Assembly (NCBI GenBank): GCA_045635565.1
Contig: JAZTVX010000046.1
Coordinates: 1-15,075 of the forward strand
DNA length: 15,075 bases
Source: RGIG4140 sp045635565
GTDB taxonomy: Bacteria > Pseudomonadota > Alphaproteobacteria > CAAHEQ01 > UBA3637
Direction: 5' to 3'
A program made the translations under genes and the position numbers. This document shows, in pieces, positions 1 through 5,789 of the stretch. Positions within the stretch are counted from its first letter, which is position 1. Each line of letters begins with the position of its first letter. The notes under the pieces are model-generated. The model had not been told where the DNA came from. It saw only the letters and a program-made list of their open reading frames with translations, and did no database searches.

Positions 1-1
1 C

Positions 2-151
2 ATCAGCGGCAATAAAGTATCATGTAATGCCGGTAAAACACAAATTTACAATTCAGCGAAAGCCAAAGAAATTTGTCGTTCTTGTACCACTTATGAACGG
101 GAAGTCACGACAGATTTAGATGGTAACTTCTACTGCGAAAAAGTGTTGTAA
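2..151 (+). CDS. Cysteine-rich protein, C-terminal end (5' truncated by window)
   Basis: The frame runs open from the left edge to a TAA at 149-151 and encodes the last 49 residues of a larger protein. Four cysteines are visible, including one CxxC pair (CRSC), and the protein ends in YCEKVL with no membrane anchor or sorting motif after it. The segment from codon 14-16 through codon 140-142 is identical in protein sequence to the far right end of the window, so this is a paralogue of the large CxxC-rich frame at 13091 onwards. I infer a secreted or surface protein; the function is unknown. The gene is followed by a strong hairpin and faces a gene on the opposite strand. Confidence 0.8.
   Translation: MSGNKVSCNAGKTQIYNSAKAKEICRSCTTYEREVTTDLDGNFYCEKVL
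14..144 (+). repeat. Direct repeat, copy 1 (3' end of cysteine-rich gene)
   Basis: This 131-bp stretch matches 14945-15075 in the same orientation with three mismatches (82/15013, 124/15055, 142/15073), counted by eye. All three are synonymous third-position changes. Upstream of position 14 the two copies differ clearly. The right copy is cut by the window edge, so the true repeat may be longer. Confidence 0.95.
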
Positions 152-177
152 TTTAAACAACAAAGTAGGTAACAAAA

Positions 178-213
178 TCCCCCGATAAGTGAAAAACAAA
201 TCTTATCGGGGGA
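178..213. terminator. Strong hairpin terminator between convergent genes
   Basis: A 12-bp perfect stem (178-189 with 202-213) closes a 12-nt loop. The arm on the left starts with five C residues, and the right arm ends in five G residues and an A. It lies 26 bases after the stop at 151 on the plus strand and 20 bases after the stop at 234 on the minus strand. A short U tract (TTTTG) follows it only in the minus-strand reading, so it best terminates the 234-1187 gene, but it could serve both. Confidence 0.8.
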
Positions 214-233
214 TATAACCGGAAATCATTTTA

Positions 234-1187
234 TCATCGGGTTTTAGATGGATCGGAATGTGTAACAGGCGTTTCATCTGTCGGTGTTTTTTGTCCGTTT
301 TCTCTGAAACGATGGGTTAAACCACTATCGGTTTTTGATGCATCCATAATGGCTTTTCTTTGTGCCTTTGTCAAATTAAAATCATTTAAATTAACGGTTG
401 TTTGAAGTGTCACATCGTGGATACCCAATTCGTTTCCTGTGGCATGCTTTTGTATTTGTGCTAACCGTAATTCTTGTGCACGAACTTTGAGTTCTTCAAT
501 TTGTTGTTCCGTAAATTGACGTCCTTTTAATTCCCCGACAGTTACACCTTTGAATACTTCTTGATTATCAGCATTACGTTGATTCCATTCTGCCAATAAA
601 GCATCGGCTTTTTCTAAATCTTGGCGGCTCATTCCACCAAGTATCGTCGGTGCCCATCTATCCCATAAAGATGGTTTATGAGGTTTAAAACTTAAATATT
701 TCTTCTTATCCATAAACTGATCATAGGCTTGTACCTCTTGATGTGGAGCCCCTCCTAATTCTGTCGGCATTATCCGTTCCCATAAATTTGGACGCATGGG
801 ACGACCGTATTTTTGACGATAATGTTCTTGATACGCCAAAACATCCTTTTGTGACCACCCACCTAACCATGTCGGCATACGACGTTGCCACCAATTCGGG
901 GCTTCGTAATGATTCGCCATGGCATTCGCTTTGGCAACGGCTTCCAGTTTTTTCGAATGCCACCCACCTAACCATGTTGGTGCATGTTTTTGCCAAACAT
1001 TAGGTTGGATGGGTTTACCATCTTTATTAAGCGCTTTCATGTCAGCCAATTCCTTTTTGAGTGCGGCTTCTTCACGAGCCGTTTCCTCTGCCTCTTTACG
1101 GGCTTTTTCCTCAGCTTCTTTACGGGCTTTTTCCTCGGCTTCTTTTTGGGCTTTTAACGTTGCTTCATCGGGTGTTGCATTTGTCAT
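234..1187 (-). CDS. Unrecognised protein with four W-x7-LGG repeats and a charged coiled-coil head
   Basis: I do not recognise this 317-residue protein. It has no signal peptide or membrane segment, so it is probably cytoplasmic. Residues 10-50 are a Lys/Glu/Ala/Arg-rich helix built from EAEEKARK-type repeats and should form a coiled coil. Residues 62-185 hold four repeats of the pattern P-(N/S)-x-W-x4-(A/M)-P-T-x-L-G-G at about 62-75, 97-110, 133-146 and 172-185. The Trp-to-LGG spacing is constant and the period is 35-39 residues; each repeat is followed by a polar helical linker. Residues 218-285 are a second charged helical region, and the tail is polar. The ATG at 1185-1187 is preceded by AGGAGA (1193-1198) at five bases and by a good promoter. 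The repeat may be a peptide- or protein-binding module; that is inference only. Confidence 0.85.
   Translation of the reverse strand: MTNATPDEATLKAQKEAEEKARKEAEEKARKEAEETAREEAALKKELADMKALNKDGKPIQPNVWQKHAPTWLGGWHSKKLEAVAKANAMANHYEAPNWWQRRMPTWLGGWSQKDVLAYQEHYRQKYGRPMRPNLWERIMPTELGGAPHQEVQAYDQFMDKKKYLSFKPHKPSLWDRWAPTILGGMSRQDLEKADALLAEWNQRNADNQEVFKGVTVGELKGRQFTEQQIEELKVRAQELRLAQIQKHATGNELGIHDVTLQTTVNLNDFNLTKAQRKAIMDASKTDSGLTHRFRENGQKTPTDETPVTHSDPSKTR
1091..1156 (-). repeat. 24-bp tandem repeat encoding EAEEKARK units
   Basis: About 2.7 copies of a 24-bp unit lie in the 5' part of the minus-strand gene. Units at about 1091-1114 and 1115-1138 are nearly identical, and the third, from 1139, is diverged and partial. 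They encode the repeated eight-residue Lys/Glu/Ala/Arg coiled-coil block. In-frame slippage here would change head length in steps of eight residues without breaking the reading frame. Confidence 0.75.
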
Positions 1188-1224
1188 ATCAATCTCCTAT
1201 CATTATCATTTAATCAGTTTGCTC

Positions 1225-1253
1225 ATTTTATCATATTTTATCTGTTTTGTCAA
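1225..1253 (-). promoter_or_regulatory. Sigma70-type promoter for the W-x7-LGG repeat gene
   Basis: On the minus strand a perfect TTGACA (1248-1253) is separated by 17 bases from TAAAAT (1225-1230), about 37 bases upstream of the start codon. This is one of the best promoter matches in the window. Confidence 0.7.
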
Positions 1254-1280
1254 ACAAAAGGCTGTTTCCTGATATTTTGA

Positions 1281-1310
1281 TTGTGTATCATAAAAAAAAG
1301 ATGATAAAAT
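1281..1310 (+). promoter_or_regulatory. Candidate promoter of the ECF sigma operon
   Basis: TTGTGT (1281-1286), an 18-base spacer and TAAAAT (1305-1310) stand about 55 bases before the first start codon of the operon. The -35 is only fair. I see no obvious ECF-type AAC/CGT promoter here, so autoregulation by the encoded sigma factor is not evident from sequence. Confidence 0.4.
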
Positions 1311-1365
1311 AAATGAACAAAACAAATCTATGCTTCGTTTCTATATAACGGAAGGAGAAAAAGCA

Positions 1366-1650
1366 ATGACTGATATTTCCACATTACTTAAAGAAGCAAA
1401 ACCGCTTTATTTAAAACGCAAAAAACAACGTCGTCAATTAAAAACAGCCGTTGGATTTATTGGTTGTTTTGTTGTGGGTATTTTACTGATAGGTAAACCA
1501 TATCAATCCGGTAACAGCGTATCTCATTTAGACGGTCTTTATTCTTTTTTGTATGATGATGTGTCATATCAACAATTGTTTACAGATATGGAAACGGTTT
1601 CAACGGATGAATTTTGGTTAGATGAACAATTATGGGAACAGGTTATTTAA
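1366..1650 (+). CDS. Small single-pass membrane protein, putative anti-sigma factor (CnrY-like position)
   Basis: This 94-residue protein has a short, very basic cytoplasmic N-terminus (KRKKQRRQ around residues 18-24), one membrane helix (about 27-43) and an acidic extracytoplasmic tail of about 50 residues. The ATG at 1366 is chosen because GGAAGGAG sits just upstream; an in-frame ATG at 1330 would add 12 residues but lacks a ribosome site. Its stop codon overlaps the start of the ECF sigma gene (TAATG), so the two are almost certainly translationally coupled. Size, single membrane pass and linkage to an ECF sigma gene and a periplasmic LTxxQ protein resemble CnrY, the 95-residue anti-sigma factor of the CnrYXH system. 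I see no diagnostic anti-sigma motif, so the anti-sigma role is inferred from context. Confidence 0.75.
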   Translation: MTDISTLLKEAKPLYLKRKKQRRQLKTAVGFIGCFVVGILLIGKPYQSGNSVSHLDGLYSFLYDDVSYQQLFTDMETVSTDEFWLDEQLWEQVI

Positions 1651-2144
1651 TGCAAACACTCATTCAGGAAAATCGTTCACGGATTCGGGCAATTATTCGT
1701 AAGATGACCGGCTCGTATAATGAGGATATTGAACAGGAAGTTTATTTAAAAACATGGGAGAGTCAAGAACAGTATCAAGAAAGGGGGAATTTTAAAGCGT
1801 GGATAACAACATTAACGGCTAACTTATGTCGGGACTATTTTCGCACAAAAGCATATAAAACACAAATGCAAAACGTATCAACGGACGAAGTCACAGAACC
1901 GATTGACGAGGGTAAATCTCAAGAGATGATTATTGATATGAAAAAGCGTCAGAAAATCATTTTAAAAGCCGTTGATTCATTACCTGCAAAAATGCGTGAT
2001 GTTGTTGTCTTTTATGAATTTGAAGAAATGAGTTATGAAGAAATCGCAACACGATTAAAAATATCGGTCGGAACGGTTAAGTCACGATTGTTTACGGCTC
2101 GCAATATATTAAGTGACAAATTATCTTTTTTGAAAGGAGAATAA
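1650..2144 (+). CDS. ECF-family RNA polymerase sigma factor
   Basis: This 164-residue sigma-70 family protein has only regions 2 and 4, as expected for the ECF group, which redirects RNA polymerase to stress or envelope promoters. Region 2 covers about residues 1-66 (NEDIEQEVYLKTWE, then GNFKAWITTLTANLCRDYFR). A polar linker follows, and region 4 lies at about 101-155 with the helix-turn-helix core YEEIATRLKISVGTVKSRL. The ATG at 1650 overlaps the preceding stop (TAATG), which suggests coupling; an in-frame ATG at 1632 would add six residues and overlap more. The next gene begins one base after this stop, and its ribosome site lies inside this coding region. The probable partner is the upstream membrane protein, which would hold the sigma factor at the membrane until a signal releases it. 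Confidence 0.93.
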   Translation: MQTLIQENRSRIRAIIRKMTGSYNEDIEQEVYLKTWESQEQYQERGNFKAWITTLTANLCRDYFRTKAYKTQMQNVSTDEVTEPIDEGKSQEMIIDMKKRQKIILKAVDSLPAKMRDVVVFYEFEEMSYEEIATRLKISVGTVKSRLFTARNILSDKLSFLKGE

Positions 2145-2145
2145 C

Positions 2146-2640
2146 ATGAAAAAAATATTAGCATTAACATTAGGCGTGATTATGTTATCATCACTTGCCA
2201 TGGCAGAAGGTGAACCGACCAAAGAAGTCATTGCCGACACAGGTGTTGAAGTATCGGCTCCGGTTGCCAAAAAACAATTCACGGAGGCAGATAAAGAAGC
2301 ATTTAAACAAAAAATGCAAGAACGAAAACTTCAATTTGCAAAACGGCTCAATTTAACGGAGGAACAACAAAAACAAGCCGATGAACTGCATCAAAAAAGC
2401 AAAGAACAAATGAAAGCCATCAAAGCAGAAATGAAGGCTTTAAAAGAAAAAGCAGACGCTTTGCGTGAACAAAACAAAAAAGATTTCGAAGCATTATTGA
2501 CAGAAGAACAAAAAGCAACATTAGAAAAAATTCATCAGGAACACAAAGAACGCTTTGAAAAGAAGGGACCACGCCACGGTAAAAAAGGTCGTCCACACCA
2601 TAAAAAAGGTGGACATCACCGTCCGGCACAAGATAAATAA
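2146..2640 (+). CDS. Periplasmic LTxxQ (CpxP/Spy/CnrX-type) protein with His-rich tail
   Basis: This 164-residue protein starts with a clear signal peptide (1-20, cleavage after AMA). The mature part is almost entirely charged helix. Two LTxxQ motifs, LTEEQ at 70-74 and LTEEQ at 118-122, are the hallmark of the LTXXQ family that includes CpxP, Spy and the metal sensor CnrX. The last 35 residues are rich in Lys, Gly and His (H144, H151, H152, H157, H158) and could bind metal or polyanions. AAGGAGA in the end of the sigma gene is its ribosome site, and an intrinsic terminator follows. In context it is the likely periplasmic sensor or chaperone arm of the sigma/anti-sigma unit. A chaperone that is merely a target of the sigma factor is the main alternative. 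Confidence 0.88.
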   Translation: MKKILALTLGVIMLSSLAMAEGEPTKEVIADTGVEVSAPVAKKQFTEADKEAFKQKMQERKLQFAKRLNLTEEQQKQADELHQKSKEQMKAIKAEMKALKEKADALREQNKKDFEALLTEEQKATLEKIHQEHKERFEKKGPRHGKKGRPHHKKGGHHRPAQDK

Positions 2641-2658
2641 TTGTCTTCACATGACAAG

Positions 2659-2691
2659 AAAAAAGAAAGGGTTTAAAATCCTTTCTTTTTT
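2659..2691 (+). terminator. Intrinsic terminator of the ECF operon
   Basis: A 12-bp stem (2659-2670 with 2680-2691, loop of nine bases) runs into a T tract at 2686-2692, 18 bases after the stop codon. The A-rich left arm also makes it usable from the opposite strand. Confidence 0.8.
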
Positions 2692-2712
2692 TATGGAAAG
2701 AATAAAAATGAC

Positions 2713-2741
2713 TTGCCACTTTTAAAAAAAAAGAATACCCT
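2713..2741 (+). promoter_or_regulatory. Possible promoter for the membrane protein at 2782
   Basis: TTGCCA (2713-2718), a 17-base spacer and TACCCT (2736-2741) sit just after the terminator and 40 bases before the next start codon. The -10 match is weak; position between a terminator and a gene is the main support. Confidence 0.3.
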
Positions 2742-2781
2742 AAAAGTATCAGATTGAAATTTTTACCATAAGGAGGCAAAT

Positions 2782-3417
2782 ATGCCCAAAACCATACGTC
2801 ACATGAAAAGAAAAACGGCTCGTATGTTGGTGAAACATCGCAAACATTATCGGGGACGCTTGACGGCGACACAAGATAAGATACGTCGTAAAAGAATGAG
2901 TTTTTGTATTTTAACGTTAGCTGTTGCCTTATTGATTATACCGGGTTTTTTGTTTTTACGATATAAATTATCCACACAAACAACTGATTCTAAAGAAATA
3001 CAACAAAATCAAGCATTGTATTCTGTTGCTGCCATTGTCTATCGGCATACACAGGCCTATCCGACGTTTTGTCGGAAAAAGGGATATATTATGCTTCATT
3101 ACAGGCAGACATTTCTTTTAGATAACAAAGATGTCTTATTGGCATTGGATGCGACCGTTCGAAAAAACAATTTAACATCAGACAATATTATTCGTCAAAT
3201 TCATCAAGGATTTTCACCGGTTGTTCAAAAATCCATTGCACGAGAATTTACTCGTTTACGCAATAACGGTTTAACCAATGCCAATGGACAACCATTAACA
3301 ACGGATGAGGCCATTTGTCAATACATTGACGAAAATACATCTATGTGGTTAAAAACGGAAAAGAAAAAAGATATAGATGCTTTGACAACTCTTGCCGAAA
3401 TAATTGTGGAAGAATAA
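2782..3417 (+). CDS. Unrecognised single-pass inner-membrane protein
   Basis: I do not recognise this 211-residue protein. It has a 38-residue, strongly basic cytoplasmic N-terminus (about 15 Lys or Arg), one membrane helix at about 40-59, and a 150-residue extracytoplasmic domain predicted to be mostly helical, with two cysteines (C97 and C179) that could pair. The positive-inside rule gives an N-in orientation. The start is secure: AAGGAGG ends six bases before the ATG. It follows the ECF operon terminator and precedes an esterase gene by 71 bases. The basic head could contact DNA, RNA or acidic phospholipid, but nothing in the sequence decides this. Confidence 0.82.
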   Translation: MPKTIRHMKRKTARMLVKHRKHYRGRLTATQDKIRRKRMSFCILTLAVALLIIPGFLFLRYKLSTQTTDSKEIQQNQALYSVAAIVYRHTQAYPTFCRKKGYIMLHYRQTFLLDNKDVLLALDATVRKNNLTSDNIIRQIHQGFSPVVQKSIAREFTRLRNNGLTNANGQPLTTDEAICQYIDENTSMWLKTEKKKDIDALTTLAEIIVEE

Positions 3418-3433
3418 ACCATCAACTGACATC

Positions 3434-3462
3434 TTGTTTTTCATCGAACAAAAGCATATTTA
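3434..3462 (+). promoter_or_regulatory. Candidate promoter for the esterase gene
   Basis: TTGTTT (3434-3439) and TATTTA (3457-3462) are separated by 17 bases and lie 27 bases before the start codon. No terminator is visible after the preceding gene, so read-through is also possible. Confidence 0.4.
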
Positions 3463-3488
3463 GACCGTTAAGTGAAAGGAAGGCTTAA

Positions 3489-4169
3489 ATGTGGTATCGT
3501 TTTTTATTGTTTATCGGAATTTTGTTTTGTCATTTAGTTGCTTTAGGAAAAGATTTTAGCCCCGAAAAGCCGTATCAACTCATGATTTACGGGGATAGTT
3601 TAAGTTCTGCTTATCAATTGCCGAAAAAAGATGCTTTTGCCTCAAAATTACAAGAAGCATTGATAAAAGAAGGATATCGACAAGTAACGGTTATTTCTTT
3701 TTCCAAAAGTGGTGAAACATCTGTCGGTGGGTTACGTCGGCAAAAGCAAGCATTGTCGAAAAAACCAAACGGTGTTATTTTGGAGTTGGGTATCAATGAT
3801 GTATTGAAGGGTAAAAGCATTGCCGAGATAACACAAAATTTATCTCAACTGATACAGGGATTTCAATCACACAATATTGCTGTTTTACTGGCCGGCATGA
3901 AGGCTCCACCAATTACCGAACCCGCCTATGCCCAACAATTTGAAAAAATGTATCAGCAATTAGCACGCAAATATAAGGTGCCGTTGTATCCGTTTTTTAT
4001 GCAGGGATTGTTTCAAGCGGCCGGCAACCAATATGAACAAGCCCATGCTTATTTGTTGGCAGACAAGGTTCATCCCAATAAGACAGGTATTCAATACATG
4101 GTTGATCACATCTTGCCAAGTGTCAAATTGTTTTTGAAAAAGCAGGGCGTCAATCCGATATCACAATAA
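3489..4169 (+). CDS. tesA: Secreted TesA-like GDSL/SGNH esterase
   Basis: This 226-residue protein is a serine hydrolase of the SGNH family, most like TesA (acyl-CoA thioesterase I / lysophospholipase L1, often annotated arylesterase). A hydrophobic signal peptide covers residues 1-20. The SGNH blocks follow in order: GDSLS (35-39) with nucleophile S37, SGET (74-77) with oxyanion Gly75, GIND (101-104) with Asn103, and DKVHPN (192-197) with D192 and H195. The spacing and the PLYPFF segment before the last block match TesA. Substrates are likely fatty-acyl or aryl esters in the periplasm; the exact substrate cannot be read from sequence. AGGAAGG at 3477-3483 supports the ATG. The TesA-level name is a family assignment, not proof of thioesterase activity. 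Confidence 0.9.
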   Translation: MWYRFLLFIGILFCHLVALGKDFSPEKPYQLMIYGDSLSSAYQLPKKDAFASKLQEALIKEGYRQVTVISFSKSGETSVGGLRRQKQALSKKPNGVILELGINDVLKGKSIAEITQNLSQLIQGFQSHNIAVLLAGMKAPPITEPAYAQQFEKMYQQLARKYKVPLYPFFMQGLFQAAGNQYEQAHAYLLADKVHPNKTGIQYMVDHILPSVKLFLKKQGVNPISQ

Positions 4170-4214
4170 TCGAATTGTCCGATATTTGACTGACCATGAA
4201 AAAGAAAAAAACAG

Positions 4215-4243
4215 TTGAAAGAATGAAATAAGTGTGCTATGAT
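4215..4243 (+). promoter_or_regulatory. Sigma70-type promoter of the lipoprotein gene
   Basis: TTGAAA (4215-4220) and TATGAT (4238-4243) are separated by an ideal 17 bases. The start codon lies 45 bases after the -10 box, giving a leader of about 38 bases with an AGGAGA ribosome site. Confidence 0.7.
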
Positions 4244-4287
4244 GCAAAACGTATTGGTAAATCTTATCTGAAAAAGGAGACCTTTTT

Positions 4288-4608
4288 ATGAAAAAAATTG
4301 CTCTGTTAACAGTTGCTTGTTCTATTATTGCCGGTTGTTCTTACTTAGGTGAACCGGAAGCATATACAATTGTTGAAGAAGAAACAGCCCCTGTCGCCGA
4401 ATCAGCTGTTGAACCAACACCAGCCGTTGAACCGGCTCCGGTTGTTGAACCGGCTCCAAGTTGTGGTTGTGGTTCTATTCAACCGACAACAGGATGTGGT
4501 TGTGGTTCCGTTCAACCAACGACACAAACAGGTGCTTGCCAAATTAACCCGGGGATGAAAGGTCCATTGGTTATTGAAATTCCGGCACAGTCAGTTTGCA
4601 TCAAATAA
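4288..4608 (+). CDS. Small Pro/Glu- and CGCG-repeat lipoprotein
   Basis: This 106-residue protein has a lipoprotein signal peptide ending in the lipobox IAGC, so C17 would be lipidated and the protein membrane-anchored. Residues 31-57 form an extended Pro/Glu/Val/Ala linker with tandem VEPAPVVEPAP units. Two near-identical blocks follow, CGCGSIQPTT (59-68) and CGCGSVQPTT (70-79), then two more cysteines (C84, C104). The linker suggests a spacer reaching across the periplasm or off the surface, and the Cys-rich head could form disulfides or bind metal. It has its own promoter and terminator, so it is a single-gene transcript. I do not recognise the family. Residues after the lipid Cys are SY, not Asp, so outer-membrane sorting is more likely than inner. 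Confidence 0.87.
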   Translation: MKKIALLTVACSIIAGCSYLGEPEAYTIVEEETAPVAESAVEPTPAVEPAPVVEPAPSCGCGSIQPTTGCGCGSVQPTTQTGACQINPGMKGPLVIEIPAQSVCIK

Positions 4609-4679
4609 GTATCAAATCAATATTGGCATATGAAATAAACCCATTCATACAAGGTTTCTTTCAGATATCAAGTTTTAAG

Positions 4680-4724
4680 ACAGCGATTCGCTTTTATAAG
4701 AAGAAACGAATCGTTGTTTTTTTT
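4680..4724 (+). terminator. Intrinsic terminator of the lipoprotein gene
   Basis: An 11-bp stem with one G-U pair (4680-4690 with 4707-4717, loop 16 bases) is followed directly by eight T residues (4717-4724), 71 bases after the lipoprotein stop. It is the most classical rho-independent terminator in the window. Confidence 0.88.
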
Positions 4725-4949
4725 GTAATGATTATATATAAAAATAATTTATAAAAAAATACTTCTGTGATAACTTTGCCATACTGTTTTGTATGTCATG
4801 TTATGCATCACTTTGTATAATTGTGAATGGTTTTTAAACTGCTTAAAATGAAAAAATATATGCGTTTTTCTTTATAACAAAACCTATATTTTTTTTCAAA
4901 AGAACAAATGAATATTGTTTTTCTTTTATATTCTACCACCCAAAACAAT

Positions 4950-4977
4950 CCCCCTTTTGTACACCGACAAAAGGGGG
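4950..4977. terminator. C5/G5 hairpin terminator at the end of the gyrB transcript
   Basis: An 11-bp perfect stem (4950-4960 with 4967-4977) closes a six-base loop. It lies 37 bases beyond the stop of the 5015-5731 gene. The U-rich follow-up (ATTGTTTT) is in the minus-strand reading, so it terminates the dnaN-recF-gyrB transcript. Its stem of five C residues then A/T pairs resembles the hairpin at 178-213. Confidence 0.75.
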
Positions 4978-5014
4978 GGTATCATCGTGTCAACAAACAC
5001 TTATCATGCTTTTA

Positions 5015-5731
5015 CTATTCGTGTGTATAGGAACGATCGTATAACCGTTGCTGTGCCTTTTTCGGAACAATCAACGGAATACCATGAATATCGTGTTCGT
5101 TAATAATTGATTGCGGAATGTCTATCCGTTTTTCCGGCAAGGAAATTTCTTTGCGACCACGGCTTTTCGACTGTCTTAAATCCGGTATCTGCATGTCAAA
5201 CGCTATATTCCCATTTGCCAAACGACGACCGGTCACCCGTTCCCCGTCCGTAATGACTAATGTCGGCAACGTTGCATCATACGGACGAACAAATGCCCCA
5301 CTGGATTCATTTAAACACATTTGAAAAGCAAGCCCTTGCTTTTCGGGATATGCTGCTTCCCAGAAAACAATATTAAACCGAGCCATACCTCCTAACGAGG
5401 TATCTTCTCCACCCAATTCACGCATTTTCATCTTGACCTGACCGTCTTTGTCCCGACCCTGAACAACAAATTCAAATCGTTTATTCGGACCAAAACGACT
5501 AACAAAGTCAATTTTAAATTTACCTGTTGGTGTTTTAATATCTTCAAAATCACGCCAATCCGATACGGCTTCCGTCGCATCTTTCGACACTTCAACAACA
5601 TCCGTCACAATATTGCCTGTCGATTTTCCACAACTTTTTAAACTGGACATAACCGTACCTGCCCCGACCAAACCGGCCATGACAAACAACGTCGTTAAAC
5701 AACCCCGACCAGCCACATTTAAACAACTCAT
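5015..5731 (-). CDS. Unrecognised membrane-anchored or secreted protein downstream of gyrB
   Basis: I do not recognise this 238-residue protein. Residues 11-29 form one hydrophobic segment (LTTLFVMAGLVGAGTVMSSL), which acts as a signal anchor or signal peptide. The rest is hydrophilic, with alternating beta-type segments at about 70-105 and 116-183 and a Lys/Arg-rich tail; that pattern suggests a beta-rich extracytoplasmic domain. Cysteines C3, C11, C34 and C139 are present, but no lipobox is convincing. AGGAGG stands four bases before the ATG. The gene is 38 bases after gyrB on the same strand, so read-through from gyrB is likely. A good promoter inside the gyrB end and an inverted repeat over its start suggest separate control. 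Confidence 0.83.
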   Translation of the reverse strand: MSCLNVAGRGCLTTLFVMAGLVGAGTVMSSLKSCGKSTGNIVTDVVEVSKDATEAVSDWRDFEDIKTPTGKFKIDFVSRFGPNKRFEFVVQGRDKDGQVKMKMRELGGEDTSLGGMARFNIVFWEAAYPEKQGLAFQMCLNESSGAFVRPYDATLPTLVITDGERVTGRRLANGNIAFDMQIPDLRQSKSRGRKEISLPEKRIDIPQSIINEHDIHGIPLIVPKKAQQRLYDRSYTHE

Positions 5732-5761
5732 GTATCCTCCTTTAAAATACAGTCGGATACA
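5731..5761 (-). promoter_or_regulatory. Inverted repeat over ribosome site and start codon
   Basis: TGTATCC and GGATACA arms (5731-5737 and 5755-5761) can pair across a 17-base loop. In the mRNA the downstream arm takes in the end of the AGGAGG ribosome site and the A of the ATG. Only transcripts that read through from gyrB would contain both arms. Confidence 0.4.
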
Positions 5762-5789
5762 TTATATCATTAAATATCTAAATTTGCAA
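5761..5789 (-). promoter_or_regulatory. Sigma70-type promoter inside the 3' end of gyrB
   Basis: On the minus strand TTGCAA (5784-5789), a 17-base spacer and a perfect TATAAT (5761-5766) overlap the last codons of gyrB and its stop. Transcription would start about 22 bases before the start codon of the 5015-5731 gene. Confidence 0.6.

Larger units (their letters stand above)
4609..5014. other. Convergent, AT-rich intergenic region
   Basis: This 406-base gap separates convergent transcripts. It holds the lipoprotein terminator (4680-4724), an extremely AT-rich stretch (about 4725-4947) and a G/C-stemmed hairpin (4950-4977). Between the two hairpins I see no coding frame with a ribosome site, no tandem repeat and no good promoter. 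A loose DnaA-box-like word (TTATGCATC near 4801) is isolated and not convincing. Confidence 0.7.

Noticed and set aside
743..1272. Plus-strand open frames opposite the W-x7-LGG repeat gene (743-1003, 919-1272)
   Set aside because: They are mirrors of the repeat and coiled-coil coding region (Ser/Ala-rich antisense of Lys/Glu repeats) and lack ribosome sites.
1330..1365. ATG at 1330 as start of the small membrane protein
   Set aside because: GGAAGGAG is placed for the ATG at 1366, and the extra 12 residues would lie over that ribosome site.
2420..2872. 150-residue minus-strand open frame
   Set aside because: It overlaps the LTxxQ gene, its terminator and the next gene's start, and its Phe/Leu-rich translation is what A-rich coding DNA gives on the other strand. 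No ribosome site.
4725..4947. DnaA boxes / oriC in the AT-rich convergent gap
   Set aside because: Only one loose match (TTATGCATC) is visible, without iteration.
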